DNA of 40,917 bases from a bacterium (GCA_018266105.1 JAFEBA010000045.1:1-40917); one strand, 5' to 3'. Shown: positions 32,844 to 40,835, numbered from the stretch's first letter. The notes: generated by a model from the sequence alone, not told the origin. Program-made: numbers and translations.

Positions 32844-35255
32844 TCAACTTTCAATCACTTTCACGAGCTGATCCTCGTCCCGGGCCCACTCGGTATCATA
32901 GGCCGTCCACTCGCCTTCGCTGAACTGTCCTTCCGGCACCAGCGTCCGCCCCCGGGAGAGGACGAAATAAGTCAGCGGCAGCACACCTCCAAAGAGGAAC
33001 AGGCTTCCTCCCAGGGAGCGCATCCAGGTCAAACCCTGCCAGACGGGGCCACCCAGGAAGCTCGAGGTGCGAGCGTACCAGAGGCCGTGCTCGAAAACTG
33101 CGATCACTTGGTAGACCCCGGCCGGAAAGAGGTCCATGGTCATCATCATCACCGTGCCGATTTGCAACGACCAGAAGGAGACGGAGATCAGCCGTTCGTT
33201 CCATAGGCGACGGGGAAACAGATGCTGGCAGCAGAAAAGCAATCCGGCCAGGGCGACGTTACCTTTCACCCCGAACATGGCGGCATGAGCGTGATTTCCG
33301 GTCAGGTAAGTCGAGTGCTCGTAGTAATTCACGATCGGGAGGTTGATTAATGAGCCGAAGACGCCCGCCCCCACGATGTTCCAGAAGTTAACGGCCAGGA
33401 TGTACGACCAGACCCCGTCCATCACGAACTTCTGTTTTCCAGCGGACTGGGAACGCCGGGCCCGAACCCGCTCCATCCTCAAGCGCCAGGCGTCCAGCGT
33501 GATCAGGAGCAAGGGCAGGACCTGGAGGGTGGAAAATACGCTTCCCAACGCGATGATACCGGTTGGCTTGCCGATCCAGTAGAAGTTGTGCGATATCCCT
33601 ACCACGGCCGTGACCAGAAAGAGCATCACCGCCAGGAAGATGACCCGTTCAGCCGAGGCTCGGTTGAGCAACCCCATCTGAACCAGAAGATAGCCTACAA
33701 TACAGGTGGTAAAGACTTCGAACGTCACCTCGACCCACATGTGCACGGTCATCCAACGCCAGTAGTCGGATAACGCGAAGTTCTCTTCGGGTGTGGCGCC
33801 GAGCCCGAAGAAGAGAAACAAGACCATGATCCCGCTGCCGTAAAACAGCCAGGCGGGGACCGACCAGAGGTTCTGTTTTGTGATCCACGGCCTGACCCCA
33901 CGAAAGATGATTAAAATCCAAAGCAGGAAACCGGCCAACATCAGGATGTGCCAGAAGCGCCCGAGTTCCACGAATTCCCAACCCTGAGCTCCGAACCAAT
34001 AGCTCAGGGTGTCAGGCATGGAGCCCGACATCCCAAAATAGATGCCGAACAGAACGCCGGCCCCCACCAGCACACTGATTCCCAGCAGCAGGTGGATCAG
34101 AAGTTGTTGACCCCGTGGGACCCGCGAAAGCCTGGGTAGAAAGAAAACGGTATAACCGACCCAGCACATGAAGAACCAATAAATTTGGAGAATCGTGTGC
34201 CAGGACCGGATCACAGTAAACGGAATGGACAGGCCGAAGAGTTTGACTACCGCGGTCCCCGGTCCACCCCCGACAAAATGCTCGGCCGACAGGACCCCCG
34301 CCAGCACCTGCACGACGAAGAGAACCATGGCGAAGGCGAAAAAGCCATAGGTGGACCGCTGAGTCGGTCGCACCATTTCGCCTCCGCGCTCCAGCTCAAA
34401 GGTTGTCAGGGTCACTCCCTTATCATTGAAGGGGTCCCCGGGGAGTGTCTTCATCTGGCCATAGACGTACAGGACCAGCATGGTTCCGGCAAACAAGGCC
34501 AGTAGCGACAGGACGCTCCAGGTCAGGGTATCGCTGGTCGCGAAATTGCCCGCCTCCGGGTCAAAGGGCCAGTTGTGGGTGTAGCTATAGGACTCGCCCG
34601 GGCGGTCGGCGCCGCTCACCCAACCGCCCCAGAAGAAGAACGCCGAAAGAGCCTTGATGTCCGAGGGATCGGTGATGTAGCGCTCGCGGCCAAATTTCTC
34701 CGGATAATTGGGGTCGGTGAAGACGTGGACATAGTGTTCGTGCACGCAGTTCCAGGCGTATACTTGAGCGTCGTTCAGTTGGACCATCCCCTTTTGCGGA
34801 AGGTACCCGTTGTGATGAATCTCGCGCTTCACTCGAACCGAGATGGCGTCCTTGTCAGCCTGTGTGAGGGGGCGCAGGGCGGCGATCTCGTCTTCGTAGT
34901 AAGAGCGCATGGCCAGCACGGTTCGATGCAGGGCGTCGGCAGTAAAGTCCGGACCTCGTTCCGCTCCGTCGCCCCAGAAGGATCCCCACGACATCAGTCC
35001 TCTCAAATGGAAGATCACTTTACCGCGGGTCACCTGCGAGGCGGGTATCACCACGTTGCCCCGAGAGAAGGAAGTGAAGTCGACCAGAGGCGGGCAGCCC
35101 ACGTAAGTCCAGCTACACAAGGCCAACAGGCCGACCACGCTGATGCCGATGACGATGGCCAGGTGGATCCACCAGTAACGCTTGGTCAAAAGGATCTGGG
35201 CGAAATTCTTCCGCTTCCGCTCGGAATCGCGGACCTTGGGTTGATTAATAGCCAT
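32844..35255 (-). CDS. nod: putative nitric oxide dismutase (NOD), qNOR-like
   Basis: 803-aa membrane protein of the quinol NO reductase family: an N-terminal membrane anchor, a periplasmic domain (about 60-235), then 12 or more helices. Heme ligands are kept: His353 (SWHTI) and the His655/His657 pair (NHAHAAMFG). For FeB, His505 and Glu509 (HMWVE) are present, but the usual His-His pair reads His556-Asn557 (GISHNFYW). By my alignment the quinol-site residues His328, Glu332, Phe336 and Asp746 of Geobacillus qNOR become Glu325, Gly329, Gly333 and Gly750. This is the pattern described for NOD of Methylomirabilis, proposed to turn 2 NO into N2 and O2. The ATG at 35255 follows AGAGG. An FNR promoter lies at 35278-35319. 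A plain qNOR is the alternative, but it would lack its quinol site. Confidence 0.85.
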   Translation of the reverse strand: MAINQPKVRDSERKRKNFAQILLTKRYWWIHLAIVIGISVVGLLALCSWTYVGCPPLVDFTSFSRGNVVIPASQVTRGKVIFHLRGLMSWGSFWGDGAERGPDFTADALHRTVLAMRSYYEDEIAALRPLTQADKDAISVRVKREIHHNGYLPQKGMVQLNDAQVYAWNCVHEHYVHVFTDPNYPEKFGRERYITDPSDIKALSAFFFWGGWVSGADRPGESYSYTHNWPFDPEAGNFATSDTLTWSVLSLLALFAGTMLVLYVYGQMKTLPGDPFNDKGVTLTTFELERGGEMVRPTQRSTYGFFAFAMVLFVVQVLAGVLSAEHFVGGGPGTAVVKLFGLSIPFTVIRSWHTILQIYWFFMCWVGYTVFFLPRLSRVPRGQQLLIHLLLGISVLVGAGVLFGIYFGMSGSMPDTLSYWFGAQGWEFVELGRFWHILMLAGFLLWILIIFRGVRPWITKQNLWSVPAWLFYGSGIMVLFLFFGLGATPEENFALSDYWRWMTVHMWVEVTFEVFTTCIVGYLLVQMGLLNRASAERVIFLAVMLFLVTAVVGISHNFYWIGKPTGIIALGSVFSTLQVLPLLLITLDAWRLRMERVRARRSQSAGKQKFVMDGVWSYILAVNFWNIVGAGVFGSLINLPIVNYYEHSTYLTGNHAHAAMFGVKGNVALAGLLFCCQHLFPRRLWNERLISVSFWSLQIGTVMMMTMDLFPAGVYQVIAVFEHGLWYARTSSFLGGPVWQGLTWMRSLGGSLFLFGGVLPLTYFVLSRGRTLVPEGQFSEGEWTAYDTEWARDEDQLVKVIES

Positions 35256-35277
35256 AACATGCCCTCTCTAAAGCCCC

Positions 35278-35319
35278 AGCCTAGGAGGAACGAGATGCTC
35301 TGTCATTGATCCGGCTCAA
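35278..35319 (-). promoter_or_regulatory. FNR-type promoter of the NOD operon
   Basis: Box TTGATCCGGCTCAA (35306-35319). TAGGCT on the minus strand (35283-35278) starts 29.5 bp from the box centre. The predicted transcript start is near 35271, leaving a leader of about 16 bases with AGAGG before the ATG at 35255. Confidence 0.78.
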
Positions 35320-35344
35320 AGGGCGGCAAAATGAATCAGTGACC

Positions 35345-35358
35345 TTGATCCAGGTCAA
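35345..35358 (+). promoter_or_regulatory. FNR/DNR-type box upstream of hemY
   Basis: TTGATCCAGGTCAA, full match, 75 bp ahead of the hemY ATG. No good -10 was found at class II distance. The 17 bases after the box resemble those after the box at 30478 in the same orientation, so a shared extended element may replace it. Confidence 0.6.
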
Positions 35359-35419
35359 GGCGCGAATTTGAAAAGCCTGCCAGGCTCAAAAGGAATTTAG
35401 CGACTCTAAGGAGAGAGAT

Positions 35420-36760
35420 ATGTTGGATCTGGTGATCATAGGCGGGGGCATTAGCGGCCTGACGGTGGCTTTCCGGGCCTTACAGAAGGGCCTTCGCTTC
35501 CGTTTGCTGGAGGCTTCCGAGCAGGTGGGCGGCGCCATCCAGTCGCAGCTCCACTCCGAGGGAGTCCTGGAGCTGGGCCCGGATGCTCTCTTAGTTAGCA
35601 AGCCAGCCGTGCGCGATTTGCTGGAGGAGCTCGAACTGCACCTTCACACCATCTCCCCGGCTCCAGCAACACCGGCGGTGGGCCGCAAAGGCCGCATTTC
35701 GCCCTTACCGACCGGTTTTCGCCAGGTGGCGCCCACCCGCTGGCTACCCTTTGCGGCCAGCCCGCTCTTAAGCTGGGGGGGCAAATTGCGCATCCTGGCC
35801 GACCTGTTTCTTGCGCCCAGTCGTCAAACCGATCAAACCCTGGCCCAACTGGTGGGGCGGCGCCTGGGCAAAGAAGTTCTGGAGCAACTGGCCCAGCCGC
35901 TCATCGGCGGCATTTATGCGGCCGATCCAGAACACCTGAGTCTGGCCGCCACCATGCCGCATTTGCTGCAACTGGAGAGGGAACACGGCGGCCTGATCAA
36001 GGGCTTTTGGAAAACCCGGGCCACCCCGCCCAGCATGGCCAGTCTGCCAGGCGGGCTCGGCCAGTTAGTGACCGCTCTCAAACAGAGGGTAGGACACTAT
36101 GTCTATTGCACCACGCCCGTAACCCGCCTGCAGCCTCAGGCCGAAGGTTGGCGCGTGGAAACCGGCGATCGGGCGGTGATGTGCCGTCAGGTGGTGGTGG
36201 CCACCTCGGCCCCCCACTGCTCTTCTCTGCTCGAGCCCTTCTCCCCGGCTACCAGTGGCCTGCTCGACAACATCGTCTGCCGGGGCGTGGCCGTGCTCAA
36301 TCAGCTCTATTTCATCGAGCAAATTCGGCGGGAGCTACCCTATTGCCAGGGCTTTCTACTACCCCTGAAAGAGGGCACCAGCTTTTCGGCGGTCAGTCTC
36401 TGTCATTTAAAGTGGCCCGACCGGACCTCTCCTGGCTATGTAAACCTGCGCATTCACCTCGGCGGCGCCGGCCGTGAAGCTTTCTTAAATCAGGCGGACG
36501 CCAGCATCATCGAGCAGGTCACGGCCGAGCTGCGCCCCTGGCTGGATCTGCGCGGCAATCCCTTGAGCAGTCTGCTGACCCGTCATCCCCAGCGGATGCC
36601 GGAGTTTCGAGTCGGCCATGGCCAATTGATTGAGGAAGTGCAGAACTCCCTGACGGCCTGGCCGGGACTCCACCTGGCCGGTAACTGGCTACGCGGAATC
36701 GGCATCGGCGATTGCGTAGCCCGCGGCAATGAGGTCGCAGCAGCCCTTACCGGTCGCTAA
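35420..36760 (+). CDS. hemY: oxygen-dependent protoporphyrinogen oxidase (HemY type)
   Basis: 446-aa FAD enzyme that oxidises protoporphyrinogen IX to protoporphyrin IX with O2 in heme synthesis. GGGISG (8-13) is the FAD motif. Other PPO features are VGGAIQSQ, LELGPDALLVSKP, LAQPLIGGIYAADPEHLSL, SLPGGLGQL, and C-terminal HLAGNWLRGIGIGDCVARG. Its length matches the family. AAGGAG lies six bases before the ATG. It is divergent from the NOD gene with an FNR box in its upstream region. Under FNR control one would expect an O2-independent heme route, so an O2-using enzyme here is odd unless O2 is made internally. A related amine-oxidase-type function is a lesser possibility. Confidence 0.88.
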   Translation: MLDLVIIGGGISGLTVAFRALQKGLRFRLLEASEQVGGAIQSQLHSEGVLELGPDALLVSKPAVRDLLEELELHLHTISPAPATPAVGRKGRISPLPTGFRQVAPTRWLPFAASPLLSWGGKLRILADLFLAPSRQTDQTLAQLVGRRLGKEVLEQLAQPLIGGIYAADPEHLSLAATMPHLLQLEREHGGLIKGFWKTRATPPSMASLPGGLGQLVTALKQRVGHYVYCTTPVTRLQPQAEGWRVETGDRAVMCRQVVVATSAPHCSSLLEPFSPATSGLLDNIVCRGVAVLNQLYFIEQIRRELPYCQGFLLPLKEGTSFSAVSLCHLKWPDRTSPGYVNLRIHLGGAGREAFLNQADASIIEQVTAELRPWLDLRGNPLSSLLTRHPQRMPEFRVGHGQLIEEVQNSLTAWPGLHLAGNWLRGIGIGDCVARGNEVAAALTGR

Positions 36761-37046
36761 ATCTCCCGGCACGAGATTGGCTCGGCGGCTCCAACCGCCC
36801 TCGTCGCCTTTGTTCGGAACCGGATTGAAGATCTGGCAGGGCCATGTTTCAATCACTTTGGGTTTGATCGAGGCTTTGAGCACCCAGGGCTGGCCGGCCA
36901 AATTCGACCTCCCCCGATCGCCGAGCACATCAAAGCCCTCCGCCAAAATCCCCAGCCGCTGGGGGAAGTAGCTGCGGAAAACCTCGGTTACACTTCAGAT
37001 GGGAGAAGGGAGGCTGGCTGGACAGTTGCGGGTTTCTGGGAGTATA
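36761..37046. other. gap between hemY and the toxin-antitoxin pair
   Basis: Open frames exist on both strands (up to about 85 codons) but none has a convincing start, Shine-Dalgarno or known motif. A short protein-like stretch near 36880-36990 on the plus strand (EHIKALRQNPQPLGEVA) may be a gene remnant. Nothing else recognised. Confidence 0.3.
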
Positions 37047-37064
37047 GTATTGCAAGGTAATACC
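37047..37064 (+). promoter_or_regulatory. candidate toxin-antitoxin operator
   Basis: GTATT (37047-37051) and AATAC (37059-37063) form an inverted repeat, and GGTAATACC (37056-37064) is itself palindromic. It lies just ahead of the antitoxin gene, where an autoregulatory operator is expected. TATAGT at 37043-37048 could be the -10. Confidence 0.45.
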
Positions 37065-37086
37065 TTTGAATAAACGAGGTTGGATC

Positions 37087-37359
37087 GTGGCTACTTCAAT
37101 CAAGTTAGACGACGAAATGAAACAACGCATTCAGAAGCTGGCCGGGCTGCGGCGACGCTCCGCGCATTGGATTTTGCGTGAGGCGATCGCCCAATACGTT
37201 GAGCGCGAAGAGGCTCGGGAGAGCTTTAAGCAAGAGGCCAGAGAATCTTGGACCGAATTTCAGAAAACCGGTCGTCACCTCGCCGGGGAAGCCGTGGGGA
37301 AATGGCTGAACAACTGGGGAACCCAGGCGGAGACAGAGATTCCTGAGTGCCATTCGTAG
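37087..37359 (+). CDS. ribbon-helix-helix (RelB/CopG-like) antitoxin
   Basis: 90-aa protein. The N terminus ATSIKLDDEMKQRIQKLA followed by RRRSAHWILREAIAQYVERE is a typical ribbon-helix-helix DNA-binding domain, and the C-terminal part is the toxin-binding tail. GTG 37087 is chosen because ACGAGG lies about seven bases upstream and the RHH strand starts at residue 2. A TTG at 37066 is less likely. It overlaps the toxin gene by 13 bp. It should neutralise the toxin and repress the operon. Confidence 0.82.
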   Translation: MATSIKLDDEMKQRIQKLAGLRRRSAHWILREAIAQYVEREEARESFKQEARESWTEFQKTGRHLAGEAVGKWLNNWGTQAETEIPECHS

Positions 37360-37643
37360 TTGTCACTCGGGGAGCAGCGCTTGGATTGGAGCGCTGCCGA
37401 CTATTCCTAACAAGTAAGAATTCGCAGGCTGCTCGCAAAGCTGGTCAGACTATTGCTAAGTATTTTGCGATTTTGGAAACCAACGCCGAGATCGGTAAGC
37501 CGTTGGAAGAGGAGCCGGACCTGCGCGAACTTGTGATCCCTTTCGGCGATTCCGGTTACGTTGCTCTCTACCGATATGAGCCCAAGGCCGATACGGTCTA
37601 TTTGCTCGCCTTCCGCCACCAAAAAGAAGCCGGTTTTATATAA
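37347..37643 (+). CDS. RelE/ParE-family toxin
   Basis: 98-aa protein of the RelE/ParE superfamily. A helical ARKAGQTIAKYFAILETNAE is followed by GKPLEEEPDLRELVIPFGDSG, YVALYRYEP and a last strand VYLLAFRHQKEAG, the usual arrangement. It starts at GTG 37347, overlapping the antitoxin gene. Whether it cleaves mRNA (RelE) or poisons gyrase (ParE) cannot be told; LRELVIPFGDSGYVALYRY is closer to the ParE/RelE plasmid-stabilisation type. Genes beyond it are decayed. Confidence 0.82.
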   Translation: MPFVVVTRGAALGLERCRLFLTSKNSQAARKAGQTIAKYFAILETNAEIGKPLEEEPDLRELVIPFGDSGYVALYRYEPKADTVYLLAFRHQKEAGFI

Positions 37644-37689
37644 CCAGTGCGGCTGCTGGATTTCAGGCCCGGTGGCGGTGCTGGCCCCT

Positions 37690-37872
37690 GGGGCACATCC
37701 CAGCCGAAATAGAATTCCATCCGCCGCAATTTGCCCTCCCGCACCGTGTGCACTTCCGTATCGCGAAAGCGCTTTCCATTGCGTCCCACCCCTTCATAGG
37801 TCACAAAGACCACATCATCCGACAGAACCGCTAAAAGAGTCTCGAATTGCCCAGGAAAGCCATTGTCGGAGG
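37690..37872 (-). pseudogene. NTF2-like (SnoaL/DUF4440) protein remnant
   Basis: A minus-strand frame reads ETLLAVLSDDVVFVTYEGVG, then FRDTEVHTVREGKLRRMEFY, which fits the C-terminal half of an NTF2-like/SnoaL small protein. The N-terminal half is missing at about 37872, where the sequence turns into the end of another remnant. No start codon or Shine-Dalgarno fits, so it is a fragment. Confidence 0.5.
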
Positions 37873-37934
37873 AGACTTGAGAGAGTTGCCGGGTATTCGG
37901 AGTTCCAGTCTACAAGCTTCTCCGTCGACCGGTG

Positions 37935-38717
37935 TGAAGATCGACGTCTAACAGCCGCCCCCCGGCTCCGGCCGGGAAAACTCTGGTAAGCCTGGGCCTG
38001 GAGGGCCGGATAGATTGCGCCGTAGCCCACTCCGGAGCAGACTCCGGAAAGCAAGAACCCGGTCAACCTGGCTTTCGCCAGGAAAGGCAGCACCGCCATG
38101 AGCAAAGACCCTCCCGCCAGAAGGCCGAGGCACGGCGCCACAACCTTGCGCGGTCCCCAGCGGTCGAGCCAGTAGCCGCAGCCGACCCTGGCAGCGGCCG
38201 ACATGAGGAAAAGCCCCGCGAACAGTCCGGAGATACCGGACACTCCGAGCGCATGGAGGAAAGGGGTGGTAAAGGTAAAGAGACTTCCAACCGCGAGGCC
38301 GAAAGTCCAGGCCGCCAAAGCCAGGCGGCCGGCGCCCGGGTGGCTCCAAATGTGGGCCTGGTGGTCGCTGACCGCACGAGCCTGGATCGGCGCTCGGTTG
38401 GGCAAGGTCAGGAGCCAGGCCCATCCCGCCAGCAAACTCAGGGCCGCGCACAAGAATAGGCCCCGGCTGCCATAATACGACCAGAGAAACTCCGACTGCC
38501 AGCTACCCAGCACACCCCCCAACATGCCCGTCAGGCCGAAGACTCCTAAGAACCGGCCCATTTTCGCGGCGGGCACGCGCTGGCCCAACCAGGCTAATGT
38601 CGAGGTGACATAGAGGGCGAATCCAGCACCTTGCAGGCACCTCAGACACCAGACCGGTAGGGGTTGAATGGGAACCAGTACATACCCCGCTGTTAGGGGG
38701 CAATCAGGAATTGACAT
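37935..38717 (-). pseudogene. MFS transporter fragment, cut at both ends
   Basis: The minus-strand frame encodes MFS-like helices: LQGAGFALYVTSTLAW, MGRFLGVFGLTGMLGGVLG, GLAVGSLFTFTTPFLHALGV, and ARVGCGYWLDRWGPRKVV (the central motif A-like loop). The first two or three helices are missing at the N terminus. The C terminus breaks off after FPGRSRGAAV, the position of about TM10-11. No Shine-Dalgarno is seen. It is a decayed gene next to the SnoaL remnant. Confidence 0.6.
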
Positions 38718-38835
38718 TGCTGCGAATTTCTTCTACTGGAAGACGAAATTTGACCGTCATCAATTCTTTCGCGGCCCCCACTCAACTAGAATGGGATGGA
38801 TCGAGGAAGCCAGTCAGCGACGATCAACAGATTGT

Positions 38836-39079
38836 GCTAGGTGGCCGCGTTTCTAACTGCATCTTGTGGTCGACGGGGGTCTCCCCGGAGACCACAAACC
38901 AGTTTTTCAGCAGCCACCTACTAGAAGTCCGGCCAAAAAAAACCAGCTCCATCGCGGCCCAAGCCGCTCCTCCGCTGGATATTGTATAGAAGGCCGGATT
39001 CTAGCACAACCTGTGGAACGTCGCCCTGCCTGCAACCCTGCTTGACTACGTCAAGGGGGTTTTCAGCGGCCACCTAGCT
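38836..39079. repeat. inverted and direct short repeats, possible mobile-element scar
   Basis: GCTAGGTGGCCGC (38836-38848) and its exact reverse complement (39067-39079) bound a 244-bp segment. A third, direct copy is TTTTCAGCAGCCACCTA at 38904-38920, differing by one base from 39061-39077. No gene is recognised from 38718 to 39101. The arrangement looks like left-over ends of insertion sequences, but I cannot name the family. Confidence 0.45.
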
Positions 39080-39101
39080 TCCAGGATAAGAGAGGCCCGT
39101 T

Positions 39102-39911
39102 ATGGATTATTTGAAAACCGCCCGCTATTGGATTCAGGCGGCTCGTCACCCCAAGGTGGAACCCGATCAAGTCGCCGCCCAGAATTACACTCTACCCAAA
39201 GACGTTCATCTCAGTGTGCGCCACCGCCAGTTGCGATTCCTGGAGGCAATTCTGCGAGAGCAAAAGACCACCCCTCGGGTCCTCGACCTGGGTTGTGGTC
39301 CCGGCTGGTGGGCCACCCAGCTGGCCCACCTGACGGAAAGTTGGCTGGGTTTTGATATTGCACCCAGCTTTATTGAACACGCCCGCCAGGAGGCAGCCCG
39401 GCAGGGTCTTTCCCATCTGGAGTTTCGCACCAGCAATCTGCTGGAAGTCGCTGAAGGCCGCCGTTTCAATGTGGTGGTGCTGGGCGGAACGCTCGGATAT
39501 ATTAATGACTCGGACCTGTTGCCGCTGATGCAAAATGTTCGCTCCCATTTGCTCCCCGGCGGGGTTGCCTATGTTCGAGTTTCGACCATCCCAGGAATCT
39601 ATCCACGAATCGCCTGGAAGGGTGACTACCAAATCACCTATCGCAAGGAGACTGAATACTACTATACTTTTCAGAAGGCGGGATTTTCCGTGCTCAGTGA
39701 GCGTGACTATGCCTTCACCGAAGGCACTCTGGCCACCATCTACACGGCCCTGGCTCGCTGGATGGGGAGAACAGGCATGACCGCCTATCGGGTCGCGACG
39801 CGGCTTCGCCCGCTGAGTTTCGGCCTGGCCAGGGTCCTGCTCGACCTGACCCCTCTGCCGCAATCCATTCAATTTATCCTGCGCCCTGCCTTAGGAGCTG
39901 TTGACAATTAG
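39102..39911 (+). CDS. SAM-dependent class I methyltransferase
   Basis: 269-aa Rossmann-fold methyltransferase. Motif I is VLDLGCGPG (60-68), then SWLGFDIAPSFIEHARQEA, FNVVVLGGTLGYIND and LLPGGVAYVRVS. The C-terminal 80 residues are hydrophobic/basic and may hold the acceptor-binding part or touch the membrane. The ATG at 39102 follows AGAGAGG. It is not similar enough to the methyltransferase at 8824 to suggest duplication. It converges on the FNR gene. No FNR box lies ahead; a TTGA/TCAA pair 60 bp upstream has the wrong spacing. Confidence 0.8.
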   Translation: MDYLKTARYWIQAARHPKVEPDQVAAQNYTLPKDVHLSVRHRQLRFLEAILREQKTTPRVLDLGCGPGWWATQLAHLTESWLGFDIAPSFIEHARQEAARQGLSHLEFRTSNLLEVAEGRRFNVVVLGGTLGYINDSDLLPLMQNVRSHLLPGGVAYVRVSTIPGIYPRIAWKGDYQITYRKETEYYYTFQKAGFSVLSERDYAFTEGTLATIYTALARWMGRTGMTAYRVATRLRPLSFGLARVLLDLTPLPQSIQFILRPALGAVDN

Positions 39912-39998
39912 CCTCTGTTTCGCCATTCTGGGCCATTTGCTTTCGAGGGACCAAACGTTGCAATGGCCCCAAAATCTTGCGTAGTATCAACAGCTCCT
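39893..39998. repeat. long nested inverted repeat between convergent genes
   Basis: Outer arms AGGAGCTGTTGA (39893-39904) and TCAACAGCTCCT (39987-39998) are perfectly complementary. Inner arms GGGCCATT (39930-39937) and AATGGCCC (39962-39969) pair inside them. It spans the 3' ends of the methyltransferase and, 5 bp further, the FNR gene, so it could act as a bidirectional transcript end or be a small mobile repeat. Confidence 0.5.
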
Positions 39999-40003
39999 GG
40001 GCA

Positions 40004-40717
40004 TCAGGGTCGATACTCGCGCTCGATGAGCTCTTCCAAAGCCTGGCGGTTGGTCACAACAATCGAACGCCCGTGTAGCTGCAGGCTTCTCTGGCGCGCC
40101 ATCTCCTGAATCACCCGCGAGACCGATTCAATGCTGGTGCCGGTCAGTTGGGCGATCTCCTGGCGCGATAGGGGGGCCACCATCGCGGGCGTGGACGTGT
40201 CCGAAAGCTCCAGCAGCAGGCTGGCTACCCGGGCGGCGCAGCTCAAGCCGAGCCGCTTCAGCAGTTGTGATTCGGTCTCTTCCAGGGCCCGGGCTTGGGA
40301 CGACAGGATGTTCCAGGCGATTTGGGGATCACCGGCCAGAGTCGCCAACAACACCGGTCCAGGAATTTGGCACACAAAGGCGCTTGACACGACCTGAGCG
40401 GCATTGGAAGAGGGCCGCTGGCTGAGCAGCCGGCGAAAGCCCAGGAAGCTACCCGGCCCGATGATTCTTAAGATTTGGGTCCGACCGGTCGGGTCGGTCC
40501 GGTAAATCTTGATTCTGCCGGAGCTGACGCAAAAGAGGGCATCTCCACAACTTCCCTGATGGTAAAGCATTGCTCCAACCGGATAAAGGCGACCGGTCCT
40601 TGCCCTTTCCAGGGCATCCACCCCCGCCAGGCTGGCTCCCTTCAGTAGTTGGGCCTGCTGACCGGTGTAGCACAGCCGGCAGCTGTGGCAGTTTTGCTGT
40701 GGCTCTTTTGGCTTCAT
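40004..40717 (-). CDS. fnr: FNR-type Crp/Fnr transcriptional regulator
   Basis: 237-aa regulator. The N terminus has CHSCRLC (Cys10, 13, 16), and AFVCQIPG places Cys116 where E. coli FNR has Cys122, so an O2-labile [4Fe-4S] cluster is plausible, with Cys spacing unlike E. coli. The cyclic-nucleotide-type beta barrel spans about 25-145. The recognition helix region SRQEIAQLTGTSIESVSRVI keeps the Glu, Ser and Arg that read TTGAT half-sites. It is therefore the prime candidate to bind the boxes in this window, though a DNR-like NO sensor is possible. Two boxes lie upstream of its own ATG, and TAGGCT ends seven bases before it, so autoregulation and a near-leaderless mRNA are predicted. Confidence 0.88.
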   Translation of the reverse strand: MKPKEPQQNCHSCRLCYTGQQAQLLKGASLAGVDALERARTGRLYPVGAMLYHQGSCGDALFCVSSGRIKIYRTDPTGRTQILRIIGPGSFLGFRRLLSQRPSSNAAQVVSSAFVCQIPGPVLLATLAGDPQIAWNILSSQARALEETESQLLKRLGLSCAARVASLLLELSDTSTPAMVAPLSRQEIAQLTGTSIESVSRVIQEMARQRSLQLHGRSIVVTNRQALEELIEREYRP

Positions 40718-40724
40718 CTTCGGC

Positions 40725-40781
40725 AGCCTAGACCCGCCCCACCCTTGCGGGCAATGATCTGGATCAATTGATCTAGATCAT
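40725..40781. promoter_or_regulatory. tandem FNR-type boxes between two regulator genes
   Basis: ATGATCTGGATCAA (40754-40767) and TTGATCTAGATCAT (40768-40781) lie back to back. The first is about 30 bp from TAGGCT (40730-40725) on the minus strand. The second is 29.5 bp from CACAAT (40804-40809) on the plus strand. Each can serve one of the divergent regulators. Confidence 0.7.
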
Positions 40782-40835
40782 ACTCGACCCTCCCGGCAGG
40801 CCTCACAATGACCGGCTCAAATTAGAGACTTTGCC

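Noticed and set aside
32844..35255. Ordinary quinol NO reductase
   Set aside because: The His556-Asn557 FeB pair and the loss of all four quinol-site residues argue against it, though only an alignment and assay can settle it.
38711..38989. 92-codon plus-strand open frame
   Set aside because: No motif, no Shine-Dalgarno, crosses the repeat cluster; probably chance.
39042..39054. FNR-like box TTGACTACGTCAA ahead of the methyltransferase at 39102
   Set aside because: The half-sites are five, not six, bases apart, which puts them out of phase for a Crp/Fnr dimer. No -10 at the right distance.
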